Shown: positions 11,534-22,501, counted from the stretch's first letter. The stretch is DNA of 64,000 nucleotides from Antrodiella citrinella (GCA_004802725.1 SGPM01000096.1:1-64000); one strand, 5' to 3'. Numbers and translations are program-made. The notes: generated by a model from the letters alone, not told the origin.

Positions 11534-14500
11534 CTATGAGAATATTTCGGTAAGGGTTCTACGCCTTTCTCTGCCTTTGATTACGAGCGTGGATGCTTGG
11601 CTACCACGACCGTTGGATTCTGGCGTAGAACCACGACCATCTAATGACACTCTCGACCTCACTGCCATCGTCCTCGGACGCTCCGTCTCGGAACCAGACA
11701 TCGGGGATCGTACGCTGGCCGATAGGTCCTCTGTGATATTGGAGGCGGTTCGGAGTCGTGCAAGGCTTGGATGTTCACCGCGCTGCTGCTGCTGCTGCAA
11801 GCCATTTAGCGTGGACACTGAGATCGTGGAGGGTCGGGAGAATGTGATGCCGTTTGTACGGGTAGAGCTGGTCGACTCGCTTCGCTGCAACCCAATTGGA
11901 CTATCTCCCGGAGAGTTGGAGACAGTATGTGGTGTGACGGCTGTGGTCGCATTTCCGCCTTTGGTAAATGGCATCAAGGGTGTGCTGGAAGGCTCTGCAC
12001 GGATAGTGAGGATAGAGTTGCCAGAAACTTTGCGACGATTGGTCGACTTGTCGGTAGAATTGGTGGATGTAGATGTGGCGGAATCGGTGCTTCGCCGGAG
12101 AAGAGATTCGGACGGGAGAGTAGACAGGGAAGGCGGGATGGACAATGGTGGGAAGCGAGAATACTCGGGGCGTGCGGAGACGACACGAGAAGCGGGTGTG
12201 GGAGAAGGCTCGTAAATAGGACTATCTTGTTCGAGAGCAGCCAATTGGGCTTGGTTGAGACTAATGTTTTGAGACGATACTCGATTCTCTCGTGGAGTGT
12301 AGGGGCGCCGAGAAGAGCCAGTCAGAGTAGAAGGAATGTTTCTGACGGTCTGCGGTGTGCCTTCGACAGCGTCCATACTGTGCTCGCTACTGGAGGCAGT
12401 CCGCGACATAGTAGCTGTCCCACCACGACCATTTCCGCGTTCCAGGCTGCTCATCCGCTGGAGTGTCTGACCAGGATCACGCGGACCCCAGCTATGTCTT
12501 GTTTCCCTACTGCGTCTGCCATCCGAGCTTCTCCTATCGGAAAGAGTGGTCATCTCCGGGGTGGCTCGTCTTGTGGCCTCCTCATCCAGGCTCACTGTAC
12601 GCATATGCTGTTGATCTCGAATAGTAGTAGTGTCGCGTAACAATCTGCCTATGCTGAGGAGGAAAGCTGTCATCGTCCTAACCACCTCGTCGCTGAGTCT
12701 CAGGTTATCTCGATGCTCCATGCCAATTGTCGAGATAACTTCAGCAACTGTCATCCCAGCAAAGTCAGAGACTTCATGATCAATCTGAGCCTCGAGAGCT
12801 TTGTTGGTCGACGTCTTCAACATGATATTCAGCTTGTCCATCATGTGGACTAGATGCTGCGACGCTTGGAAGACTTCGGGGACCGTAGACGTCGTAGTTT
12901 GACCCATGGGCGGTAGCCGAGAGAGCTGGGCTTCAAACATACTCAGTGAGTCCATCATCAACCGACGATGTTCTGCATGGGCATCATGAGAGGAGCCGGA
13001 CATTGCAGATGCTGGAAGGGGTGCTGGCGTTGACCTCAAGGGCACGAAGGGCGACGAATACGCACGATCTTGACGGACCAGGTCGTCTTGAGCAGCCTCT
13101 CGGTCCAGTCCGTACGTAGACCTATACGTGCGCGCAGTTGCAGAAGTCCGTGAAGGACCGTTGTCAGAATGAAGCGCGGCCATAGACGTCCCAGGACGAG
13201 GCCCTCCAGAATATGCAGGGTTACGATCCATCCGAGAGAAGGCGGGAGTCCGGTTTTCTGTACGCGCAGACGGAGGCCCAACACCTTCGCTGATCCGAGA
13301 CTGCGGAACTCCGTTCGTAGGGGAGTCTACTTCGCTGCCACGCATGATCGAAGAAGCACCAGTCGAGCGGGTTCTTCGAGGGGCATTAGCTTCGTCAGCC
13401 ATCCCAGCATTCGCAAATACGTCTTCTCCCTGGTTTCTCTTCGTCAAACCAGCAGCTCGTAGACCCTCGGAGAGCAGGGTCCTGCTACCGCCAGTGATCA
13501 GTGGACTGTCCGAGCTACCAGCCCTATGACCTTGCCTCCTCCCAATAGCACCATTGCCACCTCGATCAGCCGCGTCATCGTCTCCTTCGTCCACAAACGC
13601 GGATAAATCTTCCGACATCCATCTGGTTTGATGTTTTCTGGTCAAATCGCGGACCGTAGAGTATCTAGCAGCGCCTGGTCGTCTAGGGGAGGTAGGGTTG
13701 GCATAAAAGGTAGATGCATGCGGGGACTTGGTAGGAGAGGGAGAACGCCTTTCACGTTCGCGTTCGCGTTCACGCTCACGCTCACGATTGCGACGTGGTG
13801 TCGATGGTGGATCCGGCTTCAATAAATCAAAGGGTCAAAAAGGAAGGAAGTGCATATATGCTGTATATAGACGTACCCGACCATCAAGACTCCTTCTACT
13901 CTTCTCTCTAAACTCTTTGGGCAGCGTTGGGCGCTTCTTACCTGTACTCCCATCCGAAGGACTTCTACGAGAAGATGCAATCGCAGCCAAGGCAGCCGTC
14001 GTAACATCTTGCTCGTTGTCACTTTCTTCGCGGTAACGATATTCTGAAGGAGTGGCAGCCATGGATACGCGTTTGCGAGGGGTGCGTGAGGGACCCGGAG
14101 ACGACCCTCTCGACCTGTCTCGACCTTTCTGACGTGTACTGCGAGAAGCCGCCTGAACAGCTTTTGCAGGTGAATCTGGAGCAGAAAGCTGTCGAGGTCG
14201 TACATAGTCCGAAAAGTTCATATCAGAATAGGTCGAGGTAGGGGTGGCGGAAAGACTGTCGGACGATGAATATGTATGACCATAGCCGTTCCTAGCTTCG
14301 CGCTCCGTCTCAGATCCTGAATGCAGAGGCTCTGCGCGAGTCTGTATGTTGAAGGAACTTGAAGGCTGAGAATTTCGGGAAGGCGCACGTGGCTTCACAC
14401 TGGAAGAAGTAGAAGCTAGTGGCGCGTTAGGCGGAGTAAAAGGCGATCTTGACTTCGAAGGAGCTGGGGAGCCTACCCGCGACAGAGCAGACAACCGATT

Positions 14501-15107
14501 GAGGACCTAAGTATACCGTAGAGATGGTTGCACGAGGTACGTAGTAACGAATCAAAAACAGCGCGCGGAAGCGGCGAGACAGAATCAGAGTACCCAGATT
14601 AGTATCGCTCTCCGCGTACACAATGTCAGGACGTACAAGACGATTGCGCTCTGCAAGATTGGCTACTCGCTTTATCGCCGAGACGTTGTCACTGGGCACC
14701 ATCTTTGGCGACCGCTGATTGTCAAAGGACAGCCGCGCGGTGTGTTCTTCATCATTCTCATGCTCGTAGACCTCTTCCTCGTCCTCATCGATAGACCTAC
14801 TCCGTCTTCTGTCTACTGGATTGTCACGTGTACCATGGGGCATGTCCGATCTAGAATGAATGAGCGATGTTGACTTCTTGCGGAGACTCCCCGTGAATGT
14901 TGTGTCTAGATCTTCCCCGACGCTGCCGCTCCCAGTGGAATTTGTTGCTGGAGGGGACGGTAGGCCGGACCTGTGGGACGAACCGCTCGGGCTTGGAGGC
15001 TCTGGAAGACTGGGAAGATCGGGCGGGGAGTATGTTGAGTCGAGGGAACCGATGAAAATCGCAGACAAGGGCCGCTGCTTATTGCCTACAAGCGGACGTC
15101 GGTGCAT
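11534..15107 (-). CDS. Large, mostly disordered fungal protein of unknown function
   Basis: Three exons on the minus strand give one long reading. Exon 1 starts MHRRPLVGNKQRPLSAIFIG (ATG at 15107) and reaches about 14590. Exon 2 (about 14500 to 13880) begins VLNRLSALSRVGSPAPSKS. Exon 3 (about 13820 to 11534) holds KPDPPSTPRRNRERERERER and a long Ser/Pro/Thr/Arg-rich stretch, ending RRRTLTEIFS. The protein would exceed 1,150 residues. Most is low-complexity and likely unfolded. One segment (about 12960-12640) looks ordered and helical, with SLSMFEAQLSRLPPMGQ, LVHMMDKLNIMLKTSTNKAL and VAEVISTIGMEHRDNLRLSD; this is the part most likely to be a conserved domain. No transmembrane segment or signal peptide was seen. 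The exon 1/2 junction was not resolved cleanly. It may be a scaffold or cell-polarity protein, but that is only a guess from composition. Confidence 0.75.
13752..13791. repeat. CG-rich hexamer repeat coding for an Arg-Glu run
   Basis: Tandem CGTTCG/CGCTCA-type hexamers encode RERERERERER in the disordered-protein gene. The length is a multiple of six, so unit gain or loss keeps the frame. Confidence 0.7.
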
Positions 15108-16112
15108 CGGATGAAAGTGGCAAGCAACAAGTACTAGTCATCAAGTGAAGAAAGAGCGACGGGGATGTTGAGAAATGAGGCGACCGCGCCGCCGTCAACG
15201 GCGAGGGCGAGTGAGATGATGGCGGCGTGAAAGAAACCAGGGCGTGGGACTCCGCCTCTCTTCCTCCCCCACGCGACTCTGCCACATGCCCGAGCTGCAT
15301 GTTTTGGGCGCAACGGCCTGCAAGTCCCCCTGGGCCCAAGCTCTCGCAACGACGAGCTCGTTGAGGGCTCCTCTTTTGTCTATCTGAAGCTTGACAACAA
15401 AGACTCTTTCGGAAAGCAGGGGTAGAGTCAGTCCACCACGAGGCGCCTGTATGTACCGCCCAGTGTCATGGACGAGCCACGAAACAGTCGAATCTTACTG
15501 TGAATTCAAGGACCCAGGACTGCGCGTTGTTATGGCCTGAATATTTGCTGCTGCTATGTAGTCGCTCACTATGTTGTCGACGTTACGGCGACAGACCTTG
15601 ACCAACCCCGAGTCTGTTCTCATGTCTTGATCTTTCTCATGGCAACTCGCTACTGCAGATCAACCTGGGAATATTCGCGTCCAATTACAATCGTGCTGGT
15701 TCTCTTCAAAGTTCGAACTGCCAAACGGAACAAACCAGAACCACAGCCTGTTGAACCTCAGCTGCAAACTGTCCTAGCTCACCGTGCCCGATCACCAGCA
15801 AGACAGATCCCTAGATGGCCTTGGCCAGTATCGATTGATGAAGTGTGGATTGCAATACAATCCTTGCATTCCATCTCTTCTTCATCTTGGAGTCGATGCA
15901 AAGAACTGTCAGCGCTATTGCTTGCCACTTGGTGTTATAATCTGCGAATCAGACGTTAAGCATGCGGCACTAGCACGAGGAAGGGAACAACTCAAACCAG
16001 CTTCCGCTAACTACAAAAGCCCACTTACCTCCCCTGCCTGGCCTTTCGACCTCACATCCCCCTTCCTCACCTCGTTGTCGTCCTCTCTTAGTACAGAATC
16101 GGGGCTTGAAGG
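15108..16112. other. Divergent intergenic region
   Basis: This is the shared upstream region of the minus-strand disordered-protein gene and the plus-strand seven-helix gene. Open frames on both strands (for example 15079-15339 and 15627-15959) lack recognisable content. CT-rich runs near 16020-16080 on the plus strand probably belong to the leader of the seven-helix gene. Confidence 0.5.
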
Positions 16113-17488
16113 ATGATCCCACTGGACAAAGCGTACCTCTCAGCCATCTGGCTCGAGACCTTATTCTATGGTGTGTGGTCCAAATGTGTATACAGCGGAC
16201 TAACAGTACTGATATATGTTCGCTCTCACTATAGGAATGAACTTTGTCCTCTTCTGGACCTGCATGTTTGTTCTCATAGTCAAGAGGCGCACCCCCAAAG
16301 TGAACAAAATCCTGGTGACCATCGCCGTCGCCATGTTCGTAATGTCCACGACTCATGTGTCATTGGGATTCCAACGCCTCATCGAGGGTTTCATCGTGCT
16401 TCGCGACGCGCCAGGTGGCCCGGCCGCCTTTTTCTCGGACGTGTCTATCCCTGCCAATGTCGCCAAAGTCGGGCTTCATACTGTCAATGTAAGTTCAGCT
16501 TCTTTTGATACTCCGCGTCGCATCAGATTGACCATGATCACGTGTGAATAGTCAGTTGTTGGTGATAGTATCGTGGTACGTTCGTTTCACTTTCCGCTTC
16601 CAAATCGGCGTCGTTAACGTCTCAAACTTGTCTCAAACAGGTTTGGAGGTGCTGGCTTGTATGGGGAAGAGACTGGAGAATGTGTGTTGTCCCAGTGTTG
16701 CTTGTCATAGCTTCTGCTGGTAAGGAGGTTTACCGTGAACGGAATTTAAAACTAACTCGAGGTCTACGATAGTCTGTGGCTTCGCGCAGACAGTCTATTT
16801 CGCACGTGCGAAGAAGCTGCACAGCGCCTTCGCCCACATTCTGCAGGTGTGGAACGGATCGCTATTCAGCCTTTCATTGGCTACAAACCTGACCGTTACC
16901 CTTTTGATTTCCCTACGTGTATGGTGAGTTGTGTGCATTTCATATTACAGTACACTTCTGATGTCGATGCCGCACGATAGGTACATGCTTCGGGAAGGCA
17001 GCGGCGCGAAATTCCGATACTGGAGGGTTCTTCTCATTATTATCGAGTCGGGCATGATTTACTCTGTCGCATTGATTTGCGAAATCACGCTCTATTTCCT
17101 CGGTAACAACGCTTTCTACATAGTGTACGATCCCATCGCGCAACTCACCGTCAGTCTTCATCGCCTTACCAGCCAAGAGTTTATCTGACAATACCTTTTC
17201 TTTCAGGCTATCGTCCCCACGATGATCCTAGTCCTCGCAGGTCTTGGAATCGCTTCCAACGACATGCAATCTCGCATGACGAGGACGTCTCGTGCTGTCT
17301 TCCGTCCAGACGGAGTGCCTGGTGTTGAGACCAAGACGAATGCCTTGGGATCCTTACACTTTGCCAGTCGCACCATGATGTCTGACAAGTCGGAGCTGAT
17401 GCCAAGTACCGTCGGACTCTCCACTATTCTTGACGCCGAAGAGCCCAAGACAGAAGGGCGGAAGTCTGGTCTCATTGCAGAGGTTTGA
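16113..17488 (+). CDS. Seven-helix membrane protein of an Agaricomycete family
   Basis: Six or seven exons give a protein of roughly 330 residues with about seven hydrophobic helices. Helix 1 lies at LFYGMNFVLFWTCMFVLIV and helix 2 at ILVTIAVAMFVMSTTHVSL. A strongly conserved block, SVVGDSIVVWRCWLVWGRDW, follows, then VVPVLLVIASAVCGFAQTVY, SLSLATNLTVTLLISLRVW, VLLIIIESGMIYSVALICEI and AIVPTMILVLAGLGIASND. The soluble C-terminus is Ser/Thr-rich and ends GRKSGLIAEV before TGA at 17486-17488. Exon 1 (MIPLDKAYLSAIWLETLFYG) is spliced at GTGTGTGG to the exon starting MNFVLFW. Such proteins are abundant in mushrooms and have no known ligand; the topology resembles G-protein-coupled receptors, but coupling is unproven. 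Confidence 0.87.
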
Positions 17489-17691
17489 ACGATACCCCGC
17501 GACAAGTCTATGTTACGCTGTTCCCCTTGCTCCCATTATTCCTTATATTGTCTGGATTATATAATTACTCTCGCCCGGACATGTATGATAGAGTGTTGAG
17601 TGTACAGTATCATATGTGCTTTCGCGGAGAACGGTTTCGATTTCCTGTTCAGAAGACAGCAACAGTACAAATATTTGGCGCCAGGTAAGCA

Positions 17692-18730
17692 TTACAGCAG
17701 CAAGTCATCCGACCACCTCTCCATAGCGTCCACATCCTTCGTTACATGCTGAATCTGCGTTCTCGCAAGGAGGATTGGCGAGTTCTGTCAACTCGAACCG
17801 CTTCGCTGCCACCTTTCTGGGATCTCCAACGGAGTTACCGCCTGTGTTGAGGTAGCTGCGGAATCCGTGCGAGGGTAGCCTTGGGTCATCGTACTTCGGG
17901 TTGAGGGGCAACTTGAAGATGATAGCACTCTTGCTGCTACCATCTGTCGAGAAGCCGCCGGGCTCTGAGATTGTCACCTAGTATAGATTTCGAAGCGTGC
18001 GCGAGTTAGAACTTAGAACCTCGTGAAGATGGAGCCGGACTTCGAGATGCTGACCTTGAGACATCCAAGCAGGATCAAGTTCTGAAGCAAGGGCTTGAGT
18101 GAAGCCTTCGAGCGCTGCGAGGTCCGACGTACGTTATTTGATGAGATGTTCTGCCCTGGAGGTGTTTCAAATAGGACTGGCCGAACTTGAAAGCAGTGTA
18201 GTGAGCCAAACATCCAAACGGCAGCAAGCCCGCCGTAGAGCTGACGTTAATAAGTCGACCTCCAACTCCAGGCTTGTTCACGTCGCGGAAGAATTTGACA
18301 GCAGCTTTGGCTGTTCTGCGCAGCTCACAAAAAATTCACGTCGAACAGCTTGTGTGCGGCTTCCTCCGGGGTGTCTTCGATCTCGCCGACGATGTTATAC
18401 CCTGCATCGTTGACAACGACGTCGAGCCGCCCATACACCTCTTGCACCTTCGTAAAAGCGGCGGCGATGTCGTCGTTCCGGCTGACGTCCAGCTTCAGGA
18501 CGAGTAGCTGCTCGGGAGGGTACTTGGCCTTCAGGGAATTCAAGTCCGTGGGGTTGCGAAGCGTGGCGACTATGATATGACCTCGCTCTAGGACGCACTC
18601 CGCCAGGCACTTCCCAAGTTCCGAAGATGTGCCAGTGACCTCGAGCCATTGGCTCATACAATCGTCAGTCGAGTCACTGCAAAGATACTTGTGGCGACTC
18701 ACCGAGCCACACTTTCGAATTCCTAACCAT
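17692..18730 (-). pseudogene. Short-chain dehydrogenase/reductase, broken
   Basis: The remains of a classical SDR (NAD(P)-dependent oxidoreductase) are clear. A first exon MVRNSKVWL (ATG at 18730) has a GTGAGT donor. Then come the nucleotide-binding loop TGTSSELGKCLAE, LKLDVSRNDD, VVVNDAGYN, SSTAGLLPFG and the catalytic Y..K as YTAFK, followed by ALEGFTQALASELDPAW, VTISEPGGFSTDG and a C-terminal ARTQIQHVTKDVDAMERWSD. Breaks: the second Gly of TGxxxGxG is Glu; the exon 1 to exon 2 join does not keep frame; a T-run near 18330 has one T too many, causing a stop after FDVNF; and about 40 bases appear deleted near 17750 (after LANPP), shifting the frame again. With so many faults the gene is probably dead. 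Confidence 0.72.
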
Positions 18731-19022
18731 CCCCATACTATATATTTTCTTTAGTTCAGAGCAGGATAAGGTGAAGATAGCCCCGCCGTCGATAGGCCAT
18801 CGCGTCACCATTTGTACTGGGGAGTGGTGTATCGAGTGTCAGTGTAAGTTCCTGACAAAACGACGCGGCAGTAGACGGCAGGCGAACACCGCTCCAAGAC
18901 ACGACGACGTTGGTGGTAAATTGTGCAGCGAATGCACACCTCAGAATGGGTTTCGACATCTCAAGAGCCGAGAACCGTGCAGGAGGAAGAAGATAGGCAG
19001 ACAAAATTTCCTCGACTCGGAC
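18662..19022. repeat. Duplicated block, copy a: SDR 5' end plus spacer
   Basis: This segment (SDR exon 1, its promoter and the spacer to the FMP52-like gene) is clearly related to 20457-20765. Shared stretches include GTGGCGACTCACCGAGCCAC, AGTTCAGAGCA, the CGATAGGC block and CAGGAGGAAGA. It lies between SDR and FMP52 copy 1. Confidence 0.7.
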
Positions 19023-19075
19023 TAAAGTGATTCATACCAATACAAGCTAGACGAATTAGGAAGACTGTACTCAAA

Positions 19076-20197
19076 TCACTTAGCCAAGGCGCGGATACCG
19101 AGGTTATCTATCAGGGTGAACGGCGTGTCTCCGCCCGCGGTAGTCGCTTTTGCTTCTGCAGGAAGTTTGGCGGTGCCCAACTCCCCTGCAATACGCATGG
19201 CTGTGGCTACGCCAGTGGTCTGTGAGAATTATGATCAGTAGCGTATATCTGATCAATGTTGGAGTAAGCCTACCGGGATCGCATAGTCGGTGACCCAAGA
19301 TGATCTCAAATTGAAGAGGCGTCTGGAGTCAGTTGTCAGCTCCTGCAATAGCTAATACACTGACAATATGACAATACGCTTACTGCAAAAGAGACTCCAT
19401 AAACCTTGGATCAGGACGCTGAGTGTCGGTGAGCAGCCCAGGCCGGAAGACGATGGTCTCGCTGTAACCCAGACCAGCAAGTCCTAGTTCGGTGAGACCT
19501 TTGGATCTAGTATACAAGAAGAGGGAGTGAGGGTTTGCGGCACCCGACTATGTGACCATATTGTGAGATAAGCAAAAGGAGAGAACCTGATATAATAGCA
19601 CGCTCACCGAGCAATAAACGAGACGCTGTTGGTGGCTAGGGTCGTCTACTTTAGCCTCACGAGCTGCGTTTATCACGTATCTATTTCAAGCAATCCAATG
19701 TTACTTTGCTGGTTTGTACATGTGCAGTCTGGAACGTACTCTCTGTCAATCTTCTCAAAGGCAGCGGCGCTACCCGCCAGAGCACGAGTCGTTCCGAGTC
19801 TGAAATGGTCGTGTGAGCATCCAGAATGGGCGATCAAGAGCTGTCCAGTGACAGAAAACGAGATGCAACTGATAATACTCACGTTATGTAAACAACATCC
19901 CATTTCCCATCCTTTAAACCAGCCTCTTCGATCTTATCAAAGTTCACAGTCTTCTGTTCCAATTTTCCCTTGCCGACCTCAATCTTGTCGGCAGGCGTAA
20001 CCCTACGGCCATACTCTCCAACTCGAGTAAATTGAGGATCTTGCAACAGCTCCTGAAGCAAGTGTCTCCCAACCTCGCCGGAAGCACCTAACAAGAGTGC
20101 GGATTTGCCTGGAGCAGCGGCAGCATATGTGAGCAACATGTCGCAGTACAGACAAGAGTAGACGTATACCAGACATTATTGCAGCAGCTACTTGCAT
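19076..20197 (-). CDS. FMP52-like NAD(P)-binding protein, copy 1
   Basis: This is an atypical SDR of the Fmp52/HTATIP2 (TIP30) kind; yeast Fmp52 is found at the mitochondrial outer membrane, and its reaction is unknown. Exon 1 reads MQVAAAIMSG, spliced to KSALLLGASGEVGRHLLQEL (Rossmann GxxGxxG), then EYGRRVTPADKIEVGKGKLE, KDGKWDVVYI, LGTTRALAGSAAAFEKIDRE, YVINAAREAKVDD, then LYTRSKGLTELGLAGLGYSE with the YxxxK pair, FRPGLLTDTQRPDPRF, and a last exon ending FTLIDNLGIRALAK (stop 19076-19078). All splice phases checked keep frame, for example the GA/GTACGT donor joined to ATAG/ATACGTG. The copy looks intact. It lies downstream (minus strand) of a second copy with matching exon structure. Confidence 0.86.
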
Positions 20198-20374
20198 ATA
20201 CTTGCTGTGACTGAGTGTATGGAGGTTGGGAATGAGAGTGGGAGTGGGAGTGGGAGAAGTTCGGTTACGTATAATCGCGACTGTGGGTTATCAAGTACAT
20301 GGTACATCCGCCGAGCTCGGTCGTTGTGACGCGTCCCTACACCCGAGCAGCCGGCGAAAAGGTAGAGTGATGTG

Positions 20375-20452
20375 ACCATCACTTCGGAGGAGCCAAGCGC
20401 AGCGTACGCGAGTGGCTAGGGCCGTCCACTTTTGCACGGCGTATCTATGCCA
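20375..20452. repeat. Orphan fragment of an FMP52-like gene at the duplication junction
   Basis: ATGTGACCATCA, GAGCCAAG, GTACGC and GGCTAGGGCCGTCCACTTT match, in order, the region around 21363-21470 inside FMP52 copy 2 (intron plus the start of the LGTSRALAG-side exon). This roughly 80-bp remnant abuts the SDR-like fragment at 20457 and suggests that more than one copying or deletion event built the locus. Confidence 0.55.
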
Positions 20453-20456
20453 AATG

Positions 20457-20765
20457 ATTCAGTCAAGTCGCTGCATAGATAGTTGTGGCGACTCACCGAG
20501 CCACACTTTGGGATTCCTAACCCTTCATATAGTATTTAGCAGTTCAGAGCAAAGTATGGAGAGGAAAGTGAAGATGACCATTGACCACGCCGATAGGCCG
20601 CGTCGCTTTTTGTACTGGGCGTCATGTGGATGTGAAACAAGCTCAAGAATAACAGACCCTTTCAGAGAGCGGTACATTAGCAAATGTACAACCCAGAACG
20701 AATTTCGAGATTTCAGGAGCCGTGAGCCGAGCAGCAAGCTGAGCAGGAGGAAGATATAAGCAGGC
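20457..20765. repeat. Duplicated block, copy b: orphan SDR 5' end
   Basis: This is homologous to 18662-19022. It contains the SDR exon 1 donor region (minus strand GTGTGGCTCG/GTGAGTCGCC), but the exon 1 ATG is lost and an in-frame TAG is present. No SDR body follows, so it is a severed promoter and first exon left between the two FMP52-like genes. Confidence 0.65.
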
Positions 20766-20897
20766 CGGGTTGGGCGCCAAGAATCCCGATTTCCTCGGAA
20801 AGCTGAAGAGGAGTGACCTCCGTCTTGAATTAAACTAATTCACGTGGTTATACCACAAATAATACAGACTGGACGAACTGGGAACACTGTACTCAGA

Positions 20898-22008
20898 TCA
20901 CTTGCCCAAGGCACGGATGCCGACATTATCTAACAGGGTGAATGGCGTGTCTCCACCCGCAGTGGTCGCTTTTGCTGCTGCAGGAAGGTTGGCGGCGCCT
21001 ACACTTCCTGCAATACGCATAGCTTTGGCCACGACAGTCGTCTGTACGAGTAAGGATCAGTAATGCGCATGCTATTGATGATCAGCGAATCCTACCGGGC
21101 ACGATTGATTCTCGATCCAAGATGTCCTCAGATTGATGAGACGTCTGCAGTAAATTATCAGTCCTGCAAATAGCTAAATAACTGGAAGTACGCTCACTCT
21201 GCGAGCGACTCTATAAATCTTAGTTCAGGACGCTGAGTGTCGGTGAGCAGCGCAGGCCGGAAGATTATGGTCTCGCTGTAACCCAAACCGGCAAGCCCCA
21301 ACTCAGTGAGACCCTTGGATTTACCATACAGGAAGTACGAGTTAGCGTCTGCGGGGGCAGCCTATGTGACCATCATTTCACGCGTAAGTAAAAGGGTGCA
21401 GCCAAGTGCAATGGTACGCTCACCGAACAATAAACAATGCGCTGCGGGTGGTTAGGGTCGTCCACTTTGGCTGCACGAGCTGCATTTATCACGTATCTAT
21501 TCCACACGAAGCAATGTCAGGTTGTTGTCGCAGAAATGACCGGTTCAAAAACGTACTCTCTGTCAATCTTCTCGAAGGCGGCAGCGCTACCCGCCAAAGC
21601 ACGACTCGTTCCGAGTCTGAAATGGTCGTGTGAGCATCCAGAATGGACGACCAGAAGCTGACCAGTGGCAGAGAACGAGGCGCAACTGATCATACTCACG
21701 TTATATAGACAACATCCCATTTCCCATCCTTCATATCAGCTTCCTCAATCTTGTCGAAGTTGATCACCTTCTGTTCCAGCTTATCCTTACCAACTTCGAT
21801 CTTGTCAGCAGGCGTAACTCTGCGGCCATACTCTCCAACTCGAGTAAACTGCGGATCTTGCAACAGCTCCTGAAGCAAGTGTCTCCCAACTTGGCCGGAA
21901 GCACCTAACAAGAGTGCGGATTTGCCTGGAGCAGCAGTATATGTGAGCCACATGTCGCAGTACAGAGAAGAGTAGACGTTTACCAGACATTATTGCAGCT
22001 ACTTGCAT
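20898..22008 (-). CDS. FMP52-like NAD(P)-binding protein, copy 2
   Basis: This is a tandem paralogue of the gene at 19076-20197 with the same exon pattern. Exon 1 reads MQVAAIMSG, then KSALLLGASGQVGRHLLQEL, EYGRRVTPADKIEVGKDKLE, LGTSRALAGSAAAFEKIDRE, YVINAARAAKVDD, LYGKSKGLTELGLAGLGYSE, FRPALLTDTQRPELRF and a last exon ending FTLLDNVGIRALGK (stop 20898-20900). Frame is kept in every join examined. The donor after RFIESLA has moved two bases relative to copy 1 without loss of frame. Differences cluster in the middle (SWIENQSCP against SWVTDYAIP), so the copies have diverged and may both be used. Confidence 0.85.
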
Positions 22009-22081
22009 AGACTTGCTGTGACGAGGTTGGGAGTGGTTACGAGGTATAACCGGGACTGTTTTACCAAGTATATATCATGGC

Positions 22082-22178
22082 ACACCTCGGTCTCGTCTCG
22101 TACCCAGACTGGAACCGCAACCAGTCACCGCATTCTACATAGGGTTCGATTCCAGTCTGGTTTCGAGACACCTCGGTC
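22082..22178. mobile_element. Hairpin insertion element 1 with 11-bp flanking direct repeats
   Basis: A 75-base core (22093-22167) pairs with itself: GTCTCG..CGAGAC at the ends and CCAGACTGGAA..TTCCAGTCTGG inside, with a small internal loop. It is flanked by ACACCTCGGTC at 22082-22092 and 22168-22178. The matching upstream region of FMP52 copy 1 lacks this block, which supports insertion. The core contains GGTTCGATTCC, the consensus of a Pol III B box, but it does not fold as a tRNA. Confidence 0.55.
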
Positions 22179-22266
22179 AATTACCAAGTATATCATGCTC
22201 GGTCAAACCTCGGTCGTTTGGTCGTAACCGAACAGCCGGTGAGACCGGTGAGAAGTCAGAAAAGGC

Positions 22267-22356
22267 ACGAAAGTCTCGTCTCGTACCCGCACCCAATCAC
22301 CGCATTGCGGTGATAGGGTTCGATTCCAGTCTGGTTTCGAGACGACGAAAGTCGGT
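22267..22356. mobile_element. Hairpin insertion element 2 with 9-bp flanking direct repeats
   Basis: This is a second copy of the same core, beginning TCTCGTCTCGTACCC, containing TCACCGCATTGCGGTGA (a perfect inner hairpin) and the shared GGGTTCGATTCCAGTCTGG, then TTTCGAGAC. ACGAAAGTC occurs on both sides. The left inner arm differs from element 1, so the long inner stem of element 1 is lost here and replaced by the short palindrome. Confidence 0.5.
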
Positions 22357-22501
22357 ATTTCGCCATACATGCCGTTGACAAATGCATTGTAGACGCAGGA
22401 TTGTGCACTGAGGCTGCTCGAGCCTCGTCGCGAGGTAAGGAGGTAAAGCCTACCGCCAGTGAGCGCTGAAGGTTTGTGATAAGCAGTGAAAGCACGAAAG
22501 G

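Noticed and set aside
18771..19025. Plus-strand frame with several Cys residues (zinc-finger-like look)
   Set aside because: It falls in the duplicated SDR promoter/spacer; the corresponding frame is not conserved in the second copy, so selection for a protein is unlikely.
22141..22170. Possible tRNA gene because of the B-box GGTTCGATTCC
   Set aside because: T-stem pairing fails beyond two pairs, no A box at the right distance and no cloverleaf; the segment folds as a long hairpin instead.
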